Source: Apostichopus japonicus (Eukaryota > Echinodermata > Holothuroidea > Aspidochirotida > Stichopodidae). From it: a stretch of DNA of 64,000 nucleotides. Position numbers and translations under genes: made by a program. Shown here piece by piece: positions 12,072 through 24,316 of the stretch; the stretch's first letter is position 1; each line of letters opens with the position of its first letter. The notes beneath the pieces are model-generated. The model did no database searches, had not been told where the DNA came from, and worked only from the letters and a program-made list of their open reading frames with translations. Where the stretch lies: contig NC_092565.1 in the NCBI RefSeq assembly GCF_037975245.1, positions 18,577,999-18,641,998 on the forward strand, given 5' to 3'.

Positions 12072-14559
12072 CACATTCATGCTCATACCATGTGGACAGT
12101 CCTGATTTGTCACAATAAATGCTCACCACTGAGGGGTTAACCACCTCTGGTGAATAAGAAACTTCATACAAGTCTCATTTAATATGCAGTACTGACATAT
12201 CAATGCTTTACCTCTCTGTGCTATGATCATCAAATAAACTAGCTGCCAAGTTACTTAGAAACTTTGGTAAGAATTTGCTTTGTTGCTATTATGCCTTACC
12301 CATTATCACAAAAAGTACACAAAGGTAGAACTATTTAAGATACTGTTATAGAGTGTCAATCAGAAGGAAAATAGTATGCAGATATATACCTGAAGATATT
12401 AAAATTGAACTAAATAATACTTGACTTGTAAAATCATACCAAGTTGATGGAACCCTCTAGTGTGCATGAATACAGGTCATATCTCCTGATAAATGAACTC
12501 CCTCATGCCAATACCTTAAAATGAATATTGCTACTATTATACAGTCCAGGGTCTACCCCTGACTTCTGTGTAGACAAACCAAATAACAGCTTTGTTATTT
12601 AGAGACATAACTAAACCAAGCTGGTTACAGGCCTTTGTAAAAGAAATATATAGGTTAACAGGTTATGCAATCAAGTATGGAGAAGTTTCATAAAAGTGAT
12701 GTCACACTCCAACGACGATGTTGAAATTGTACAAGCCGCACTATAACTGTTTTCTTTACTTTTTGTCCATATAAGCCAAATTTATAATGAAAAACCGATC
12801 GTGCATGCAAACTGAAAGCTTTGTTTGCTCAGACTGTTTTATGTTTTACTGTTTTACAAGAGATGTAGAATTGAAATTATATACTGTACAGCCTAACAAG
12901 CTTAATGTGTTGTACAATATAAGACTTCAATGATGTGTTCTAAATAGAGATTACACCAAAATTACAGTATGTTACTTCAAAGCACACCAAACAGTCCCTG
13001 CTTTCTACTCCGATTATCAAAGTGTCACATTGGTTAATCATAATGCAACTGCTTAACAATTTATGGTAATAACATACATGCAAATAATATGCATGCAAAT
13101 AACATTCAAATTAAGCTGGAATGATAGGTATATATATATCAATTTTGTTTAGAACTCTATGGTCAGAGAAGAGAAAACTATTTATCTATGAGTCAAATAT
13201 AATTTGACAAAATGAAAGACCACTCTGGAGGGGACAAGAAACAAAACAATGATAAATAAACTCTCTTACACTTTATACCACTGCGGATGAAAATGAAGAA
13301 ATCATTGACAGGCGACGACTGAATGACTTGAACATTATCTTCAGAATTATAACAACATGTCATTTGTTTTCGATATCTTTCTAAATGTTGTTGAATATTC
13401 TCACAGTTTGTAACATCTCAACATCTAAAATAAGACTTTTCCAAGATAATAATATCATTTCAACATAGTGTTGTACGTAATTCATATGGCATCATAGAAT
13501 TAATGAACAATTTTCGACTTCCCATTCCCCCCCAAAAAAAAATTATGGTATATCAAAACTCACCAAATGAACAAGATATTATCATATCTTTTCACTGGGA
13601 TGATGGTGGCAGAGGGGGGTGGCACTGGGAGGGGATGGGGAGGGGAAGGGAGACTTCCATTGTCAGTTGGGAGATTTCTTACGTTCAGCCAGGGAAGGTA
13701 GTGAGATCACTGCCAAGGGTGTACACCACATTTTCAACCTCACACAAAAATTCAAGAGTATTTTGGGCTCAACCATCATATTTCGAGCTAATTATAGAGT
13801 TAATTTATAATCTAAATTTGCCAGAATGTGCCATTGGACATCTAAATTTTAAATTGGTCAAAAAAGTTGATCTTTGGTTTATCTGGGAAGGAACAAAAGA
13901 CCACCCTACATGGGACTAGGCTTCAACGACCCCAGAAGTCACAACCCACCCCAACCCTTCCCCCCCCCCCTCTGACACTAAATATGAAGGTTAAGCACCT
14001 TACCTCTACATCAGCTGGGGGGAAAGTTTAATTTGGCCACCACCTTTGAAATCCTGTGCACACCACGCGTTATTATTACATACATATTGTACATTAGAGA
14101 GTTGACGATGCCAGTATCCCTTTAAATCACGGAAGTTCAGCCACCATATGAATGCAACCAGTTCATGCACTTTACCAAAAGAAATCAAACTTTTGCAAGA
14201 AATATTATTTTAATTGAAAACTTGATGTAACCTTGGAAAAGAACTAGAAAAAAAAGGATAACTTGAACACCATGCCTGCTGATAACAGCAGTTCAAAGGA
14301 AGTCATTGTGATATGTTACACTGAGAGGTCAAATTACTTCTTTCATATCAAACTCCTTTTTTGGCTTCAAGATATCTTCAGAATAAGAAGGGTTTTGTCA
14401 GAAAACCAGAGATCAAATATGGCACACTTTTCTCTTAACTATTTATGTGGTACAATGACCTAACGCTGCGGTTCTTATCCCAGTCACCTCACGTTTCTGT
14501 CATAACTTAAACAGCGAGGTTTACCCTTCAATTAAACTGAACGTATACATGTACTGATG
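12072..14559. other. No gene; AT-rich DNA
   Basis: No supported exon or repeat apart from a G-rich stretch (13600-13650) and a C-run (13960-13970). A 138-codon plus frame at 13503 is low-complexity at its start and has no recognisable domain. Confidence 0.35.
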
Positions 14560-14567
14560 TGTTGTTT

Positions 14568-14959
14568 CAGTGGCGGAGCTAGGGGTATTGGTCAGGGGGG
14601 CGAGATTGGTCTGTAGGGGCGTTTTCGACACTGTCTAAGCGGAGCGCCACCACAGGTTTGGGTGGAGCATACAGAAATTTTTTGAGTAAAGATACTCCCT
14701 AGATCGCCGGAAATGACCCATTCCGGGCCTTGCTAATTTGCAGATAAACGAAGAAGAAATAGGTGTCATCGCCATTTTGTCAGAAAATTACACCGACAAA
14801 ATGTGACATGTCAATAGGTATTTGAGAGCGCAATAAAAAAGTCAATAATCGCGAATAAGTAAAAAGTGGTAAAAAGCTGAAAAGGGCGCCAGCAGTCCAT
14901 TTGAGTCCGTCAGGGGGGGCCTCCGCCCCCCCCCTGACTGTATGGACGCTCCACCACTG
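14568..14959. mobile_element. hAT-like MITE, family B copy 1
   Basis: Begins CAGTGGCGGAGCTAG and ends GCTCCACCACTG, with the perfect 8-bp duplication TGTTGTTT on both sides (14560-14567 and 14960-14967). 392 bp. A GGGGGG-rich left and a CCCCCCCCTGAC right subterminal part. Clear match to the copy at 18259. Confidence 0.9.
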
Positions 14960-14967
14960 TGTTGTTT

Positions 14968-17900
14968 CTTTGCCAGATCTACTTGGCTTGGTATTAACGA
15001 GCTGGGATTAATTTGTGTTAATTTATGCACTTGCAGTGCTCTGTTAAACGGTGACTGATTGTTCACTGCAGCTGCTTGTAGCTAAATTTAATTTTCAAGA
15101 TATTAAAGGTATTCCGAGATCTACGTTATATTTAAGTATTTATCCCAAAAAAAATCACAACAGCCAAAGATTGAATTACGTATAATTAATTCAAGTTGGA
15201 AATGCATATAAATTTTAGTTCAAATAATACATTTAATTTTGTGAGACACAAAGTGTTCTTTAATGGCCTAAATGATTAATACTGAATGGCTATATGTGGA
15301 GCATCCAAATTGTTTTAATCACCATAAAGAGCTCTCAGTTACTGTAGTGGCAGCGGCTGTAGACTGGTATTCAAGTATGTGTGAATATGTTAAATACAAA
15401 TATGACATGGTGAAGTTACAAACTGAAATAATACTCTTAATTCTTATTCATTTAGAATAAGAAACATTGAATCTGCTTCGGAAGTTTGTTTTCAGCTATT
15501 CATCAGCAAACACCTATTGGGACTTTAAAATATTTTGTCCATGTAGTTTATGTATCACAAAACAATTCAGTAGTCAACTTAATTTAACATACGTCTACAG
15601 CATTCACATTGAAATATCTCTTATGCTAATTATGAGCACACCACCACCATTAAGTTCAAATTTCAAAATAAATGTCTTAATTATAGTTTATCGATATTTC
15701 TCTTTTGCATTTTGCATACTGCTTCCGTAATTTGTGACGAAGTCTCTGGTTGAAAAAGTTTATAAAGTGGAAAACAATTTATTGTGTAGGTATTTAATTA
15801 TCAGGTGTCTTCCATAACCCCCCTCTCCCCACCTTAATTATCCCCTCCTCTCATTTTGAGATCACTGCTGAAGTATCCATTCATTTGGACCACCTACATG
15901 TTACCAATGTCAGCAAAAACGAATGTCAGCAATATATGAATCATTGCATATAAATCAGAGGGGACAAATTTTTGACAAATTGGACATTTTAACAATTTTA
16001 CCAGGGCTGAGCTATTCTTCAATTCAACTATCTATTGGTAGCGGTACTTAAATGTCATGACAGCTTGCTCAGTTATATATGTTTTCACACATTAGGCCTA
16101 CTGATACCATGGTCCTATATAGAGAAAAGCTCTCATATTTTGACACAAACTCTAAACATTACACAGTAAAGCAAGTCAGAATCCCTGGTATTGAACCACA
16201 CACAGTCCATATGTGCACTGTGTTGAGGGAGGAAGAATTGCTCTTTCGATCTGATCCTAAAGCCAGCCACCTGTATCATCAACACACTACTACAAACATG
16301 TGCATGTAACATTTCACTGTTATATAGTTCATTAACACTGGAAAAAAGAAAATAACACTTTTAACGATGTCTTTAAAAAAGTATGCATGAGCGCTTCTCG
16401 GTCACCGTCCAGCATTGTTAGTAAATACAAACAAAGATGGCGTCATAACTAACAAATTACAAAATAGATCAAATTACGTGCAAATAATTGGTCGCCATGC
16501 GCCCAGCTGTACATATTTAATATAGTATTCAAGACTGTGCCAGTGTATCAAAGTGGCCTGAACTTACCAGACAGACAGCAAACTCTCATAGAATTCCCAG
16601 TGGTAGATATATATGAGACTTTTCATACACAAGATGAAACTTTCCTAACAAGGAAAAATTAAATAAATACCCAATAACCAGCTGATATAGAATACAGCCA
16701 ATGAAATCACTAAAACATGTATATAGATGATACACAGTATTCTAAATGTTCAACAGATTGTTCCTGGCAGACTTATGTTGTACAGTGAAGTAGTATTACC
16801 TGTAAAATCTATACTGTAATACCCACAACAACTTCCTGAGCCCTACTCTCCACAGGGAACCCACTGTGACAGAAGATCAACAAAATATGTGGAGCAAAAA
16901 AAACGGAATCAAATTTTAGTTTGATATTTTCTGTGCCTGCTGCAAGCTTTTGACCTTTCATTCGAAATTGATCCCACAAGGCTAAACTCTAATTGCCAGG
17001 GTTGGAAAAGTCAACATGGTATTGAACCACGAGACTGATAAATTATGGAAGAAAAGTGTCATTTTTCGGCAACTTCTTCTTGCTAGATGTGTATTGGCAC
17101 TAGACATTGTACTGAGATACTGAGATTAATAGTTTAGGGGGAAAACCTTACACTTGGAAAATAAATTAGGCTGGTCATGGATAATGTAAGAATAGTAGGC
17201 AATAAACTAACACAAAAAGAATGATTTAAGATTTAAAACAATTTATAGATGATATTTGAAGCATTTTGAATACAAAGTTACAGCTACTAGGGAAAAATCT
17301 AGGAATATCGACTTAATGATCTAATGAATTGCATGATTTCAGCTGACACAACAAGTGGTTCTTGACAAGGATGGTTGCGTTAATGCCATCCTACTGTATA
17401 CCATATATGAGTATTCTCAAAGATCATAAAACAAATCCACAAATTTTACTTACATTTCTAAAAATTGTTAACATTTTGGAACAGTACTTTTCTGAAGCAT
17501 ATACCCCCCTCCAAATAGTAGGCATACTCATTGTCATTTTTTTAAATTTTTTTTATGATATTATATGGTTTGAACAATCATATTGACCTGATATTTTGGT
17601 CGGTATTTTTTGGTTTATTTTGGTGCCATTTTTGGTGCCAATCCAAACAACCTTTCAATGTTCAGGTATTGTTATCCACAGTGACACATAGAAAATAATT
17701 AAATGGTCACATAGACCCAAGTCTGTTACTTTTGAGTAGATTTCTATGGCTCATTGCTTGGTATTCTCAGGAGTCAGTTAGCTGGTGGTAGTGGCATTCT
17801 AAATATGTTTTGTTCTCAAACAAACAGGGGCAAAAAGGGAACAAAATTTCCACTGTTCTATAGCCAAGTTAAGCTTGTAAGTCTATATCCATGCTGTATC

Positions 17901-18250
17901 ACCTTTGTGGGGCCTCTCAGAAGATGAAAAATTCAATTAAAAACTTTTCTGGAATTTATTAGATCCAGGAATCCAGACCTAATCAAGTGTCATTGACATT
18001 CAGTGAAGTCAATGAATTTATCAACTTAAGTGCCACAAGGCACTGTTACAGAGCAAGTAACGATGCAATTTAGAACTTAAGGGACTTAAATGCTTTCCAA
18101 AATAAAGAAAAAATATACATTTCTCTCTTTTTCTTTTCATTCTTCTTTTTGGTCTTGTCAATAGATTGAGATAATTTCTTGATAGCAAAAAAATATGACT
18201 CTGATACATCATTCTATTTTTGCTCTAGTCAGCCTGAGAAAGTTGAACAA
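14968..18250. other. No gene; AT-rich DNA
   Basis: Only short open frames with no recognisable domain; no repeat longer than simple AT tracts was noticed. Confidence 0.35.
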
Positions 18251-18258
18251 GTAATATC

Positions 18259-18631
18259 CAGTGGCGGAGCTAGTGGTATTGGTGAGGGGGCGAGAATGGT
18301 CTGTAGGGGCGCTTTCGACACTATCTAAGCGGAGCACCACCACAGGTTGGCGCGGAGCGTACAGAAATTTTTTGATCGCCGGAAATGACCCTTTCCGGGC
18401 CTTGCTAATTTGCAGATAAACGAAGAATAAACAGCTGTTAGAGCATTTTGTCAGAAAATTACACCAACAAAATGTGACAAATGTCAATAGGTAGATGAGA
18501 GCGCAATAAAAAAGTCAATAATCGTGAATAAGTAAAAAGTGGTACAAAGCTGAAAAGGGCGCCAGCGGTCCATTTGAGTCCGTCAGGGGGGCATCCGCCC
18601 CCCCCCTGACTGTATGGATGCTCCGCCACTG
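18259..18631. mobile_element. hAT-like MITE, family B copy 2
   Basis: Begins CAGTGGCGGAGCTAG and ends GCTCCGCCACTG, with the perfect 8-bp duplication GTAATATC (18251-18258 and 18632-18639). Shares GTCTGTAGGGGCG, CACCACAGGTT and CTTTCCGGGCCTTGCTAATT with copy 1, and lacks about 20 bases near AGATCGCCGG. A 92-codon minus frame across it is not a gene. Confidence 0.9.
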
Positions 18632-18814
18632 GTAATATCTGCAGCTAGCTCTCATAACTGATTAACAAACATTCTGATGATTTGTACCTTTTCTAATGAA
18701 AATGAATTAGAAAAGAAATTCAAGGTTTGCTTCATTTTACAAAATGTCCCAAATCATTAAAATATGCAAGTAAGTACATTAGGCCTATTTTCTTCCAGTC
18801 TACATCTGTATTTT

Positions 18815-18820
18815 TTTATT
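18815..18820 (-). terminator. Possible polyadenylation signal AATAAA
   Basis: AATAAA reads on the minus strand 223-228 bases after the stop of candidate exon 9. It sits in an A-rich tract, so it may be chance. Confidence 0.2.
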
Positions 18821-19035
18821 TTTCTTCTTCTTCTTCTTTTTCCTCACTTGATGTGGAATATTTCTCGTTGGTACCCCTGCAAACTTTTCAATCTACGCCG
18901 CCGTAAGCAATATATGTTGCTAAGAACACCTGCCTTGAAATTAGAAAAAATTCAGAGATCAATCTGAAAGTGCTAATCTAAACTAAAGATTCAAACTTCT
19001 GCAATTATGTGTTGTTCATTTGCCCATGCATGAAG

Positions 19036-19057
19036 CAGGGAGTTACAACTCCCTGCT
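19036..19057. repeat. 22-bp perfect inverted repeat at the candidate stop codon
   Basis: Arms GCAGGGAGTT and AACTCCCTGC with a 2-base centre (AC). It overlaps the TAA of candidate exon 9, so the mRNA would carry a hairpin at its stop. Confidence 0.7.
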
Positions 19058-19234
19058 TGAAGTATCTGAAGGTACAAGATTTTTCCATCCGAATATAAGC
19101 TGCTTGGTAACCTTCACAGACACAACGGCCTTTTCATGAAGAAGAGATTCCTCGAGGGGGGAGAACATGTCTTTGAATGAGGTAAAAACCACAGAATACA
19201 GACTTTTCTTTCCAATTCCAAAGAAATCTTCTGT
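19043..19234 (-). CDS. Candidate exon 9, terminal: possible FERM F3 start and stop
   Basis: An AG at 19235 (AATTGCAG) opens a frame in phase 0, as exon 8 requires. It runs 63 codons to a TAA at 19043-19045. The peptide has FFGIGKKSLYSVVFTSF and KQLIFGWKNLV, a spacing that could be the first strands and the IFxW strand of a FERM F3 lobe. A possible AATAAA signal lies about 225 bases downstream. Against it: the pyrimidine tract is poor, the F3 lobe would be short, and intron 8 (3.4 kb) may hold other exons. A donor at GTACCT (19084-19079) is an alternative end. Confidence 0.4.
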   Translation of the reverse strand, partial: TEDFFGIGKKSLYSVVFTSFKDMFSPLEESLLHEKAVVSVKVTKQLIFGWKNLVPSDTSSREL

Positions 19235-20058
19235 CTGCAATTTTTACCCTAAAGCAAACTCAAGCTGGAGAGTTTTTACTTTCACAGTATAGAATCAAGT
19301 ATCACCTTTCTATGAAAAGATATTCATGAAGTTATTTTGCGATAAAAAACAATTTAAAAGAAAAACATTCAAAAGGGTATGAAATCTGTGTACAGACAGG
19401 TATTATTATAAAACGTGATTTGACAAATTTTAAAATTCAGTTTATGGAACCATGCATAGCGGAGAGATAAAGATAGGTTTTTGTATAGGCCTAACTTTCT
19501 GTCAACTTTCATTACATGGTTAACTGTAATCAATGGGTTGATAATTTTACTACTTTAAAGTTGAAGTCGTCACTTGTACAGCAGTGAACTTCTTGTGTTT
19601 TATAGGGTATGTTTCCACCTCACACATATATATAGTAACAAAGCACAAGACCATGGGGTACCATGGGAATTTAAGAGGGTTGTCTGAGTGGGGTGTGCAT
19701 GGGCTGAGGATATATGTGGGATGGGATCTATGGGTGAGAGGGAGGTCCACCTCAAAAGTCCTTGCACACTTTCATCTTTACTATGTCACATAATCTCTGC
19801 AAACCAGAATTGTACCATGCTGATGTACATGTGAATTTGCACCCCAGAAGTTTATAGATCTTGCATGTATATAGTCTAAACCTTGACGTGAAGGCTACGA
19901 AAAGTTACACTGCCAGGGCAATTATTCACTTCTTTTACAAAGTACTTTGTTACCATGGCAGTGTACACTGACAGTTTGCCATTCAGCTACGTTTATTTAT
20001 GAATACCACACACAGTATATAGAGTACAGGGCATAACTTATACGGTATGACATTGCAA

Positions 20059-20394
20059 AATGCTATGCAAAAAGGACAAACTGCTATGCAAAATGGGCAA
20101 AGTCCTATGCAAAATGGGCAAAGTGCTACGCAAAATGGGCAAAGTGCTATGCAAAATGGGTAAAGTGCTGTGCAAAATGTGCAAACTGCTGTGCAAAATG
20201 GGCAAACTGCTATGCAAAATGGGCAAAGTCCTATACAAAATGGGCAAAGTGCTACGCAAAATGGGCAAACTGCTATGCAAAATGGGCAAACTGCTATGCA
20301 AAATGGGCAAGGTGCTACGCAAAATGGGCAAAGTGCTACGCAAAATGGGCAAAGTGCTACGCAAAATGGGCAAAGTGCTATACAAGTCCGATAA
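20059..20394. repeat. 21-bp minisatellite, 16 units, open in several frames
   Basis: The unit is like AAAATGGGCAAAGTGCTATG plus C. Because 21 is a multiple of three, both strands stay open: a plus frame repeats (V/L)L(C/R)KMGK sixteen times and a minus frame repeats CPFC(I/V)A(L/V). There is no start context, splice site or flanking coding sequence that favours any frame. It lies in the putative intron 8. I read it as a minisatellite and not as a gene. Confidence 0.85.
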
Positions 20395-22611
20395 TGTGTA
20401 GCAGTTTCTGCGCACAGTACACATATTATTTTATGTTGGACCAAGTTTAGAGCCTTCAAACCTGCTATACAAAAATGTGAACACTAAATTATTCGCTGGA
20501 GTGTACACTTTAAATTGAAGGATGACCTCAGCTTGCAAAGTGGTTTACAACCAAAAGATGAGGTAACATTGACAGAATAACTTAAAGACAGGTCTTTAGC
20601 TTCACCGCAAGAGTCTGAAGCCTTTTCAAAAGTTCTCTTAAGAGTAAATTTGATCTGAATGTAATATTTCTTGACGAAACAATATAACGATTAGGGATGG
20701 CTGTAGTCAAAATACAACATAATTTAAAGTGAGACCTTCACTTTAATATAGACTCATTCATCATTAAACTGTATATTATTAGTCTTTTTCATGAGTTAAC
20801 ACCCCAAGTAAATTCAGGATCCTGGGGTGGAAACCCATTTATTCCCAATCCACCTTGAGGTGGTGTTAGATACTTGAACACTAGCTGCGCTCGACAAAAC
20901 CAAAGGCACAGAGTGTTTTTGGTGTCCGCGTCCTTCATACACCGATGCCCCTCCAAAAATGACCCTACTGACGGCACAAATTGCAGCGATGCATTTCTCC
21001 TTACATGCATGGATGGTGCCCTTCCTCTTCGATCAAACAAAAATTTGAAATTTATATTTGTTCGATCATAACAAATTTGTATTCTTCGCTCAACACTCTA
21101 TGAGTGACTTATTATCATAACAACAACTGGAGAGACCTGAAATTTTGTTGTATTAATTTTTTTTTTTTTTTTTTCCTTAACACATTATGAGAAATAAAAA
21201 GGAAGCTGTGCAATGTGTGTCCTTTGATAATTTTGAGATCTGTCCCATTACACCCTCTACTTTTAATCATAGATGTCATTAACCCCCTCCCCCCTCCCCA
21301 TAATATAAAAAAGAGAGACTACTGGTGGCACATATATGATGTGCTCCTGTTTTCAATATTACGTCAAATCCTGGTGCAGTACATGTCAGACCACTGCTGT
21401 ACCCAATACTGCCTCTGACAAGCAAATAACTTTTGTCTTAGAATACAGATATAACTCCTCTTACCACTAGATTAAATAATGACAGTATATTATTCTTGCC
21501 ATGGGCATACTAGTTTTAATGGCATAATTGTATCCATGATGCTGGGCCACCTGGATGCATTCGCTGATTATGAACTGTAAATATGGTAGGCTCTTTTGGG
21601 GGAGTTCATATCAGAAGAAATCCCAGGGATATATTCATCCATTCTATATTCCAAAGATAACTGTAGGCAAAATGTTAATTTTGATATATATGTATGATGC
21701 TACAAGATCCCAAAAATGGAACATGTTAAAGTGAAGCATGGCATAATTTTTTTTCTCAAAGTGATAAGTGACATATTTCGATTTTTATATTAAATGCTTT
21801 AGGGTAGCATACTCCATATACAGACCATACCAATCTGAATGAGTGGTTGTATCCCCCAGGGATAGGGCCAAAAATTCAATGCATGGATAATCTTCTTTTC
21901 TTTTCTTTTTTTCTTGTTCTCTTGGACTTTATCTTATTGAGAAAGATTTGTGGCTTGGATGTTTAGCTAGCAAAGACTTCTACAAGGTTCCAGAGAGCAC
22001 AATTATTATTATGAAGAAGTAAAATGATGTAAGGTTAAACAAGCTAATTATCAAGGTTAAATGACTTCATAAATTGTATTACATGCCTCAGTGAAAAGAG
22101 CAAACTTTCTAAATGTGTAGCATTCCAATGCTTTCAAATTCAGTTTCAGGAAATAGTTGGCGCTATGCATAAATACATGCTACCAATTTTTTATTTTATT
22201 TCAACAGATGGTTGCACAATTAATGATTTGAGAATAGGGCAAAGCTCCTTTAACAGTGAATATGGTGGAAAGTGCAACATAACTTTACCAAATTTATAAG
22301 CTCAAAAAGAAGCAGCTCTAAAGATTTCTTTTAACGAACAGACATTATGTGTGCCTTAAGGCAGAAAGTTGATGAATTACGTTCATAGGGTGTTTTCCAA
22401 TACTGCTGTTAAATTGTGAGACACTTGAACACAGACTAGCCAGGGTTAAATTGGTTGTTTTAATCAAATATATGATATGTGAAGATATTATTTCTCTTAA
22501 TTATTAACCTGATATTCACTGAGGCTTAGGAAAGATTTGTTTTGTTAGAAATGTTGCTGAAGAAAATGTTTTTAAAAATGATCTTATAATGAACTTATCA
22601 GATCCACCTAC

Positions 22612-23184
22612 CTTTTTGCTGGTTTTACTGAGACGCTTGACGGGGAACATGACCAGCTGATCTGCTTCGAGTTCCTCGCAGATGTGAACATATTTCTCCT
22701 TGAGATGTCGGACTTTGCCGTCATCCTCCCTCATCGCCCAGTTAATCCCTTTAAGATGCATCCTCACCAACTTCAACACCAATGGATGCTGTGCTTGCTG
22801 CATTGGAAGACAATGGTTAACGATCGTCATAGAGTCCTGCTGTTCGCTCGGGTAGCTTATACACGCTTCCTTTCTGCTCTGCTGACCGGATCGGAAATTT
22901 CTCGGTACCGTGCCAAACTTTCCGAGGAAGGGAACGTCCCTAGAGGAATTGAGAACATTTGGTTCCGAGTTTCTCCCCTTTCGCTTTAAAGTCCAAAATG
23001 CAAACAGACCGTTGAATATTTTTGCCTCTGCTTGATCAGAGAGGAGGTCGGTTTCTTGGACTAGTCCATGTCTGGTCAAGAGACAAGGATTGCAATATGC
23101 TTCAACCTGGATCTGAAGAGCGGCCAACTTGGCAGCCGTTTCTGTGTTGCATGCCAAATCTCCCGTAGAAATCTTCTTCTGCCA
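22612..23184 (-). CDS. Exon 8: FERM F2-like lobe (residues 1219-1409)
   Basis: The acceptor is CATTTTTTTCAG and the donor GTAGGT (22611-22606); 573 bases, phase 0 at both ends. The first 35 residues (KKISTGDLACNTETAAKLAA then LQIQVEAYC) match the start of the FERM central lobe: a short (S/T)G-x-L-x-C motif followed by a helix with A-x-L-A-A-L-x-x-Q. A Ser/Arg-rich insert of about 80 residues follows, then a helical part with HPLVLKLVRMHLKGINWAMR and a possible lobe end at KYVHICEEL. No ubiquitin-like F1 lobe is seen just before it; it may have diverged or be lost. FERM lobes usually bind membranes or receptor tails. Confidence 0.8.
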
Positions 23185-23948
23185 CTGAAAAAAATGATTA
23201 AACCAAAGATATTAGAAATATTACACATAACACAAGAATTTCAACTAAATGATACAGATGTATTTGCATCAAAGGATAAATTTGAACAAAACTGAAGAAA
23301 GATATTTTTTAGATCCACTCATCTCAAAAAGTTTCAAGCTTTGTGTCTGTATGTATACTGGAAGTGCAAATAATACTGGTTTTAAAATAAGCTTGGTCAG
23401 AATTGTACTGGTTACTTCACTACAGTTGCAAATCTACAGGGTACAGCAACTTCACAGTAAACTTCAAATAAACAGGTTTATGTACACAGAGGTCAGGTGC
23501 GTCAAAAAAATTGTATTAAAACAATGATATTGTACATAGCTTTCACAAAGGAGATGCTTTAAGTGTCCTTTGAAAATATCGTTTTCTCCTTTTCATAATT
23601 GTGCCTTCTTTGATGTTGTTGATTATATTTAAAAAAGTCTGATCAGTCAAAAATATTAAATGTTTTTAATTAGTTGAAAGAAACAAGCACATAATTGTTG
23701 AAAATTCATAATGAATTAAAAGTATTTGCATTTGAATTATAGACAACTACATAAAGAACTTAACAGCCTAGCTGCAGGGGATTCTGCATATGCTGCAGCT
23801 TTTCTCTCTGACACAGTGCCTCTGGTTGGTTTAATTACTTCGGTTCAGTTCGGTTCGGTTCAAGTTAGTTTAGCTGAGTTTATAGGTAATGCCATCTATC
23901 CATGGAAGACTCCGCTCAACATTACTGTAGTACAGTACTGTTAGTGAA

Positions 23949-24316
23949 TTAAAGGGTGTGAAGACTCGCACAAAAAGAAACGTCTAATGCCGGTAATCTG
24001 ACCTAGTTTCGAATGAGGTGTAACAGAAGTGTTAGACACCACCATCGATCCCAGATAATACACACACAGCTTGCTACCGTTGGTAATTAGACACTAGTGT
24101 ACAGTCAGTACATACAGCTGCGGTCAATACCCACAGCACAGTGAATAAACGATACAGCGATGGACATCTTAGGTCCAGCTAATGATAACAAGGTGTCACA
24201 TTTCATTACTGTCTGCATTTTGTAGCGACACGAACAAAATGTCACTTGCAAGCAACAGAAAGTTAACTTTTTCAGATGGCCGCACGCTGTTTCGGGCGAG
24301 TCTTCAATGCCTTTAA
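23949..24316. mobile_element. TTAA-flanked MITE, copy 1 (intron 7)
   Basis: TTAA at both ends, followed inward by AGGGTGTGAAGACTCGC on the left and, reversed, AGGCATTGAAGACTCGCC on the right. It is 368 bp including the TTAAs. It matches the element at 34011 in reverse orientation along its whole length (for example TGTCTAACACTTCTGTTACA there). TTAA duplication is typical of piggyBac-class insertions; no transposase is present. Confidence 0.8.

Noticed and set aside
13503-13919. 138-codon plus frame
   Set aside because: No recognisable domain, low-complexity Gly/Arg-rich part, no convincing splice signals.
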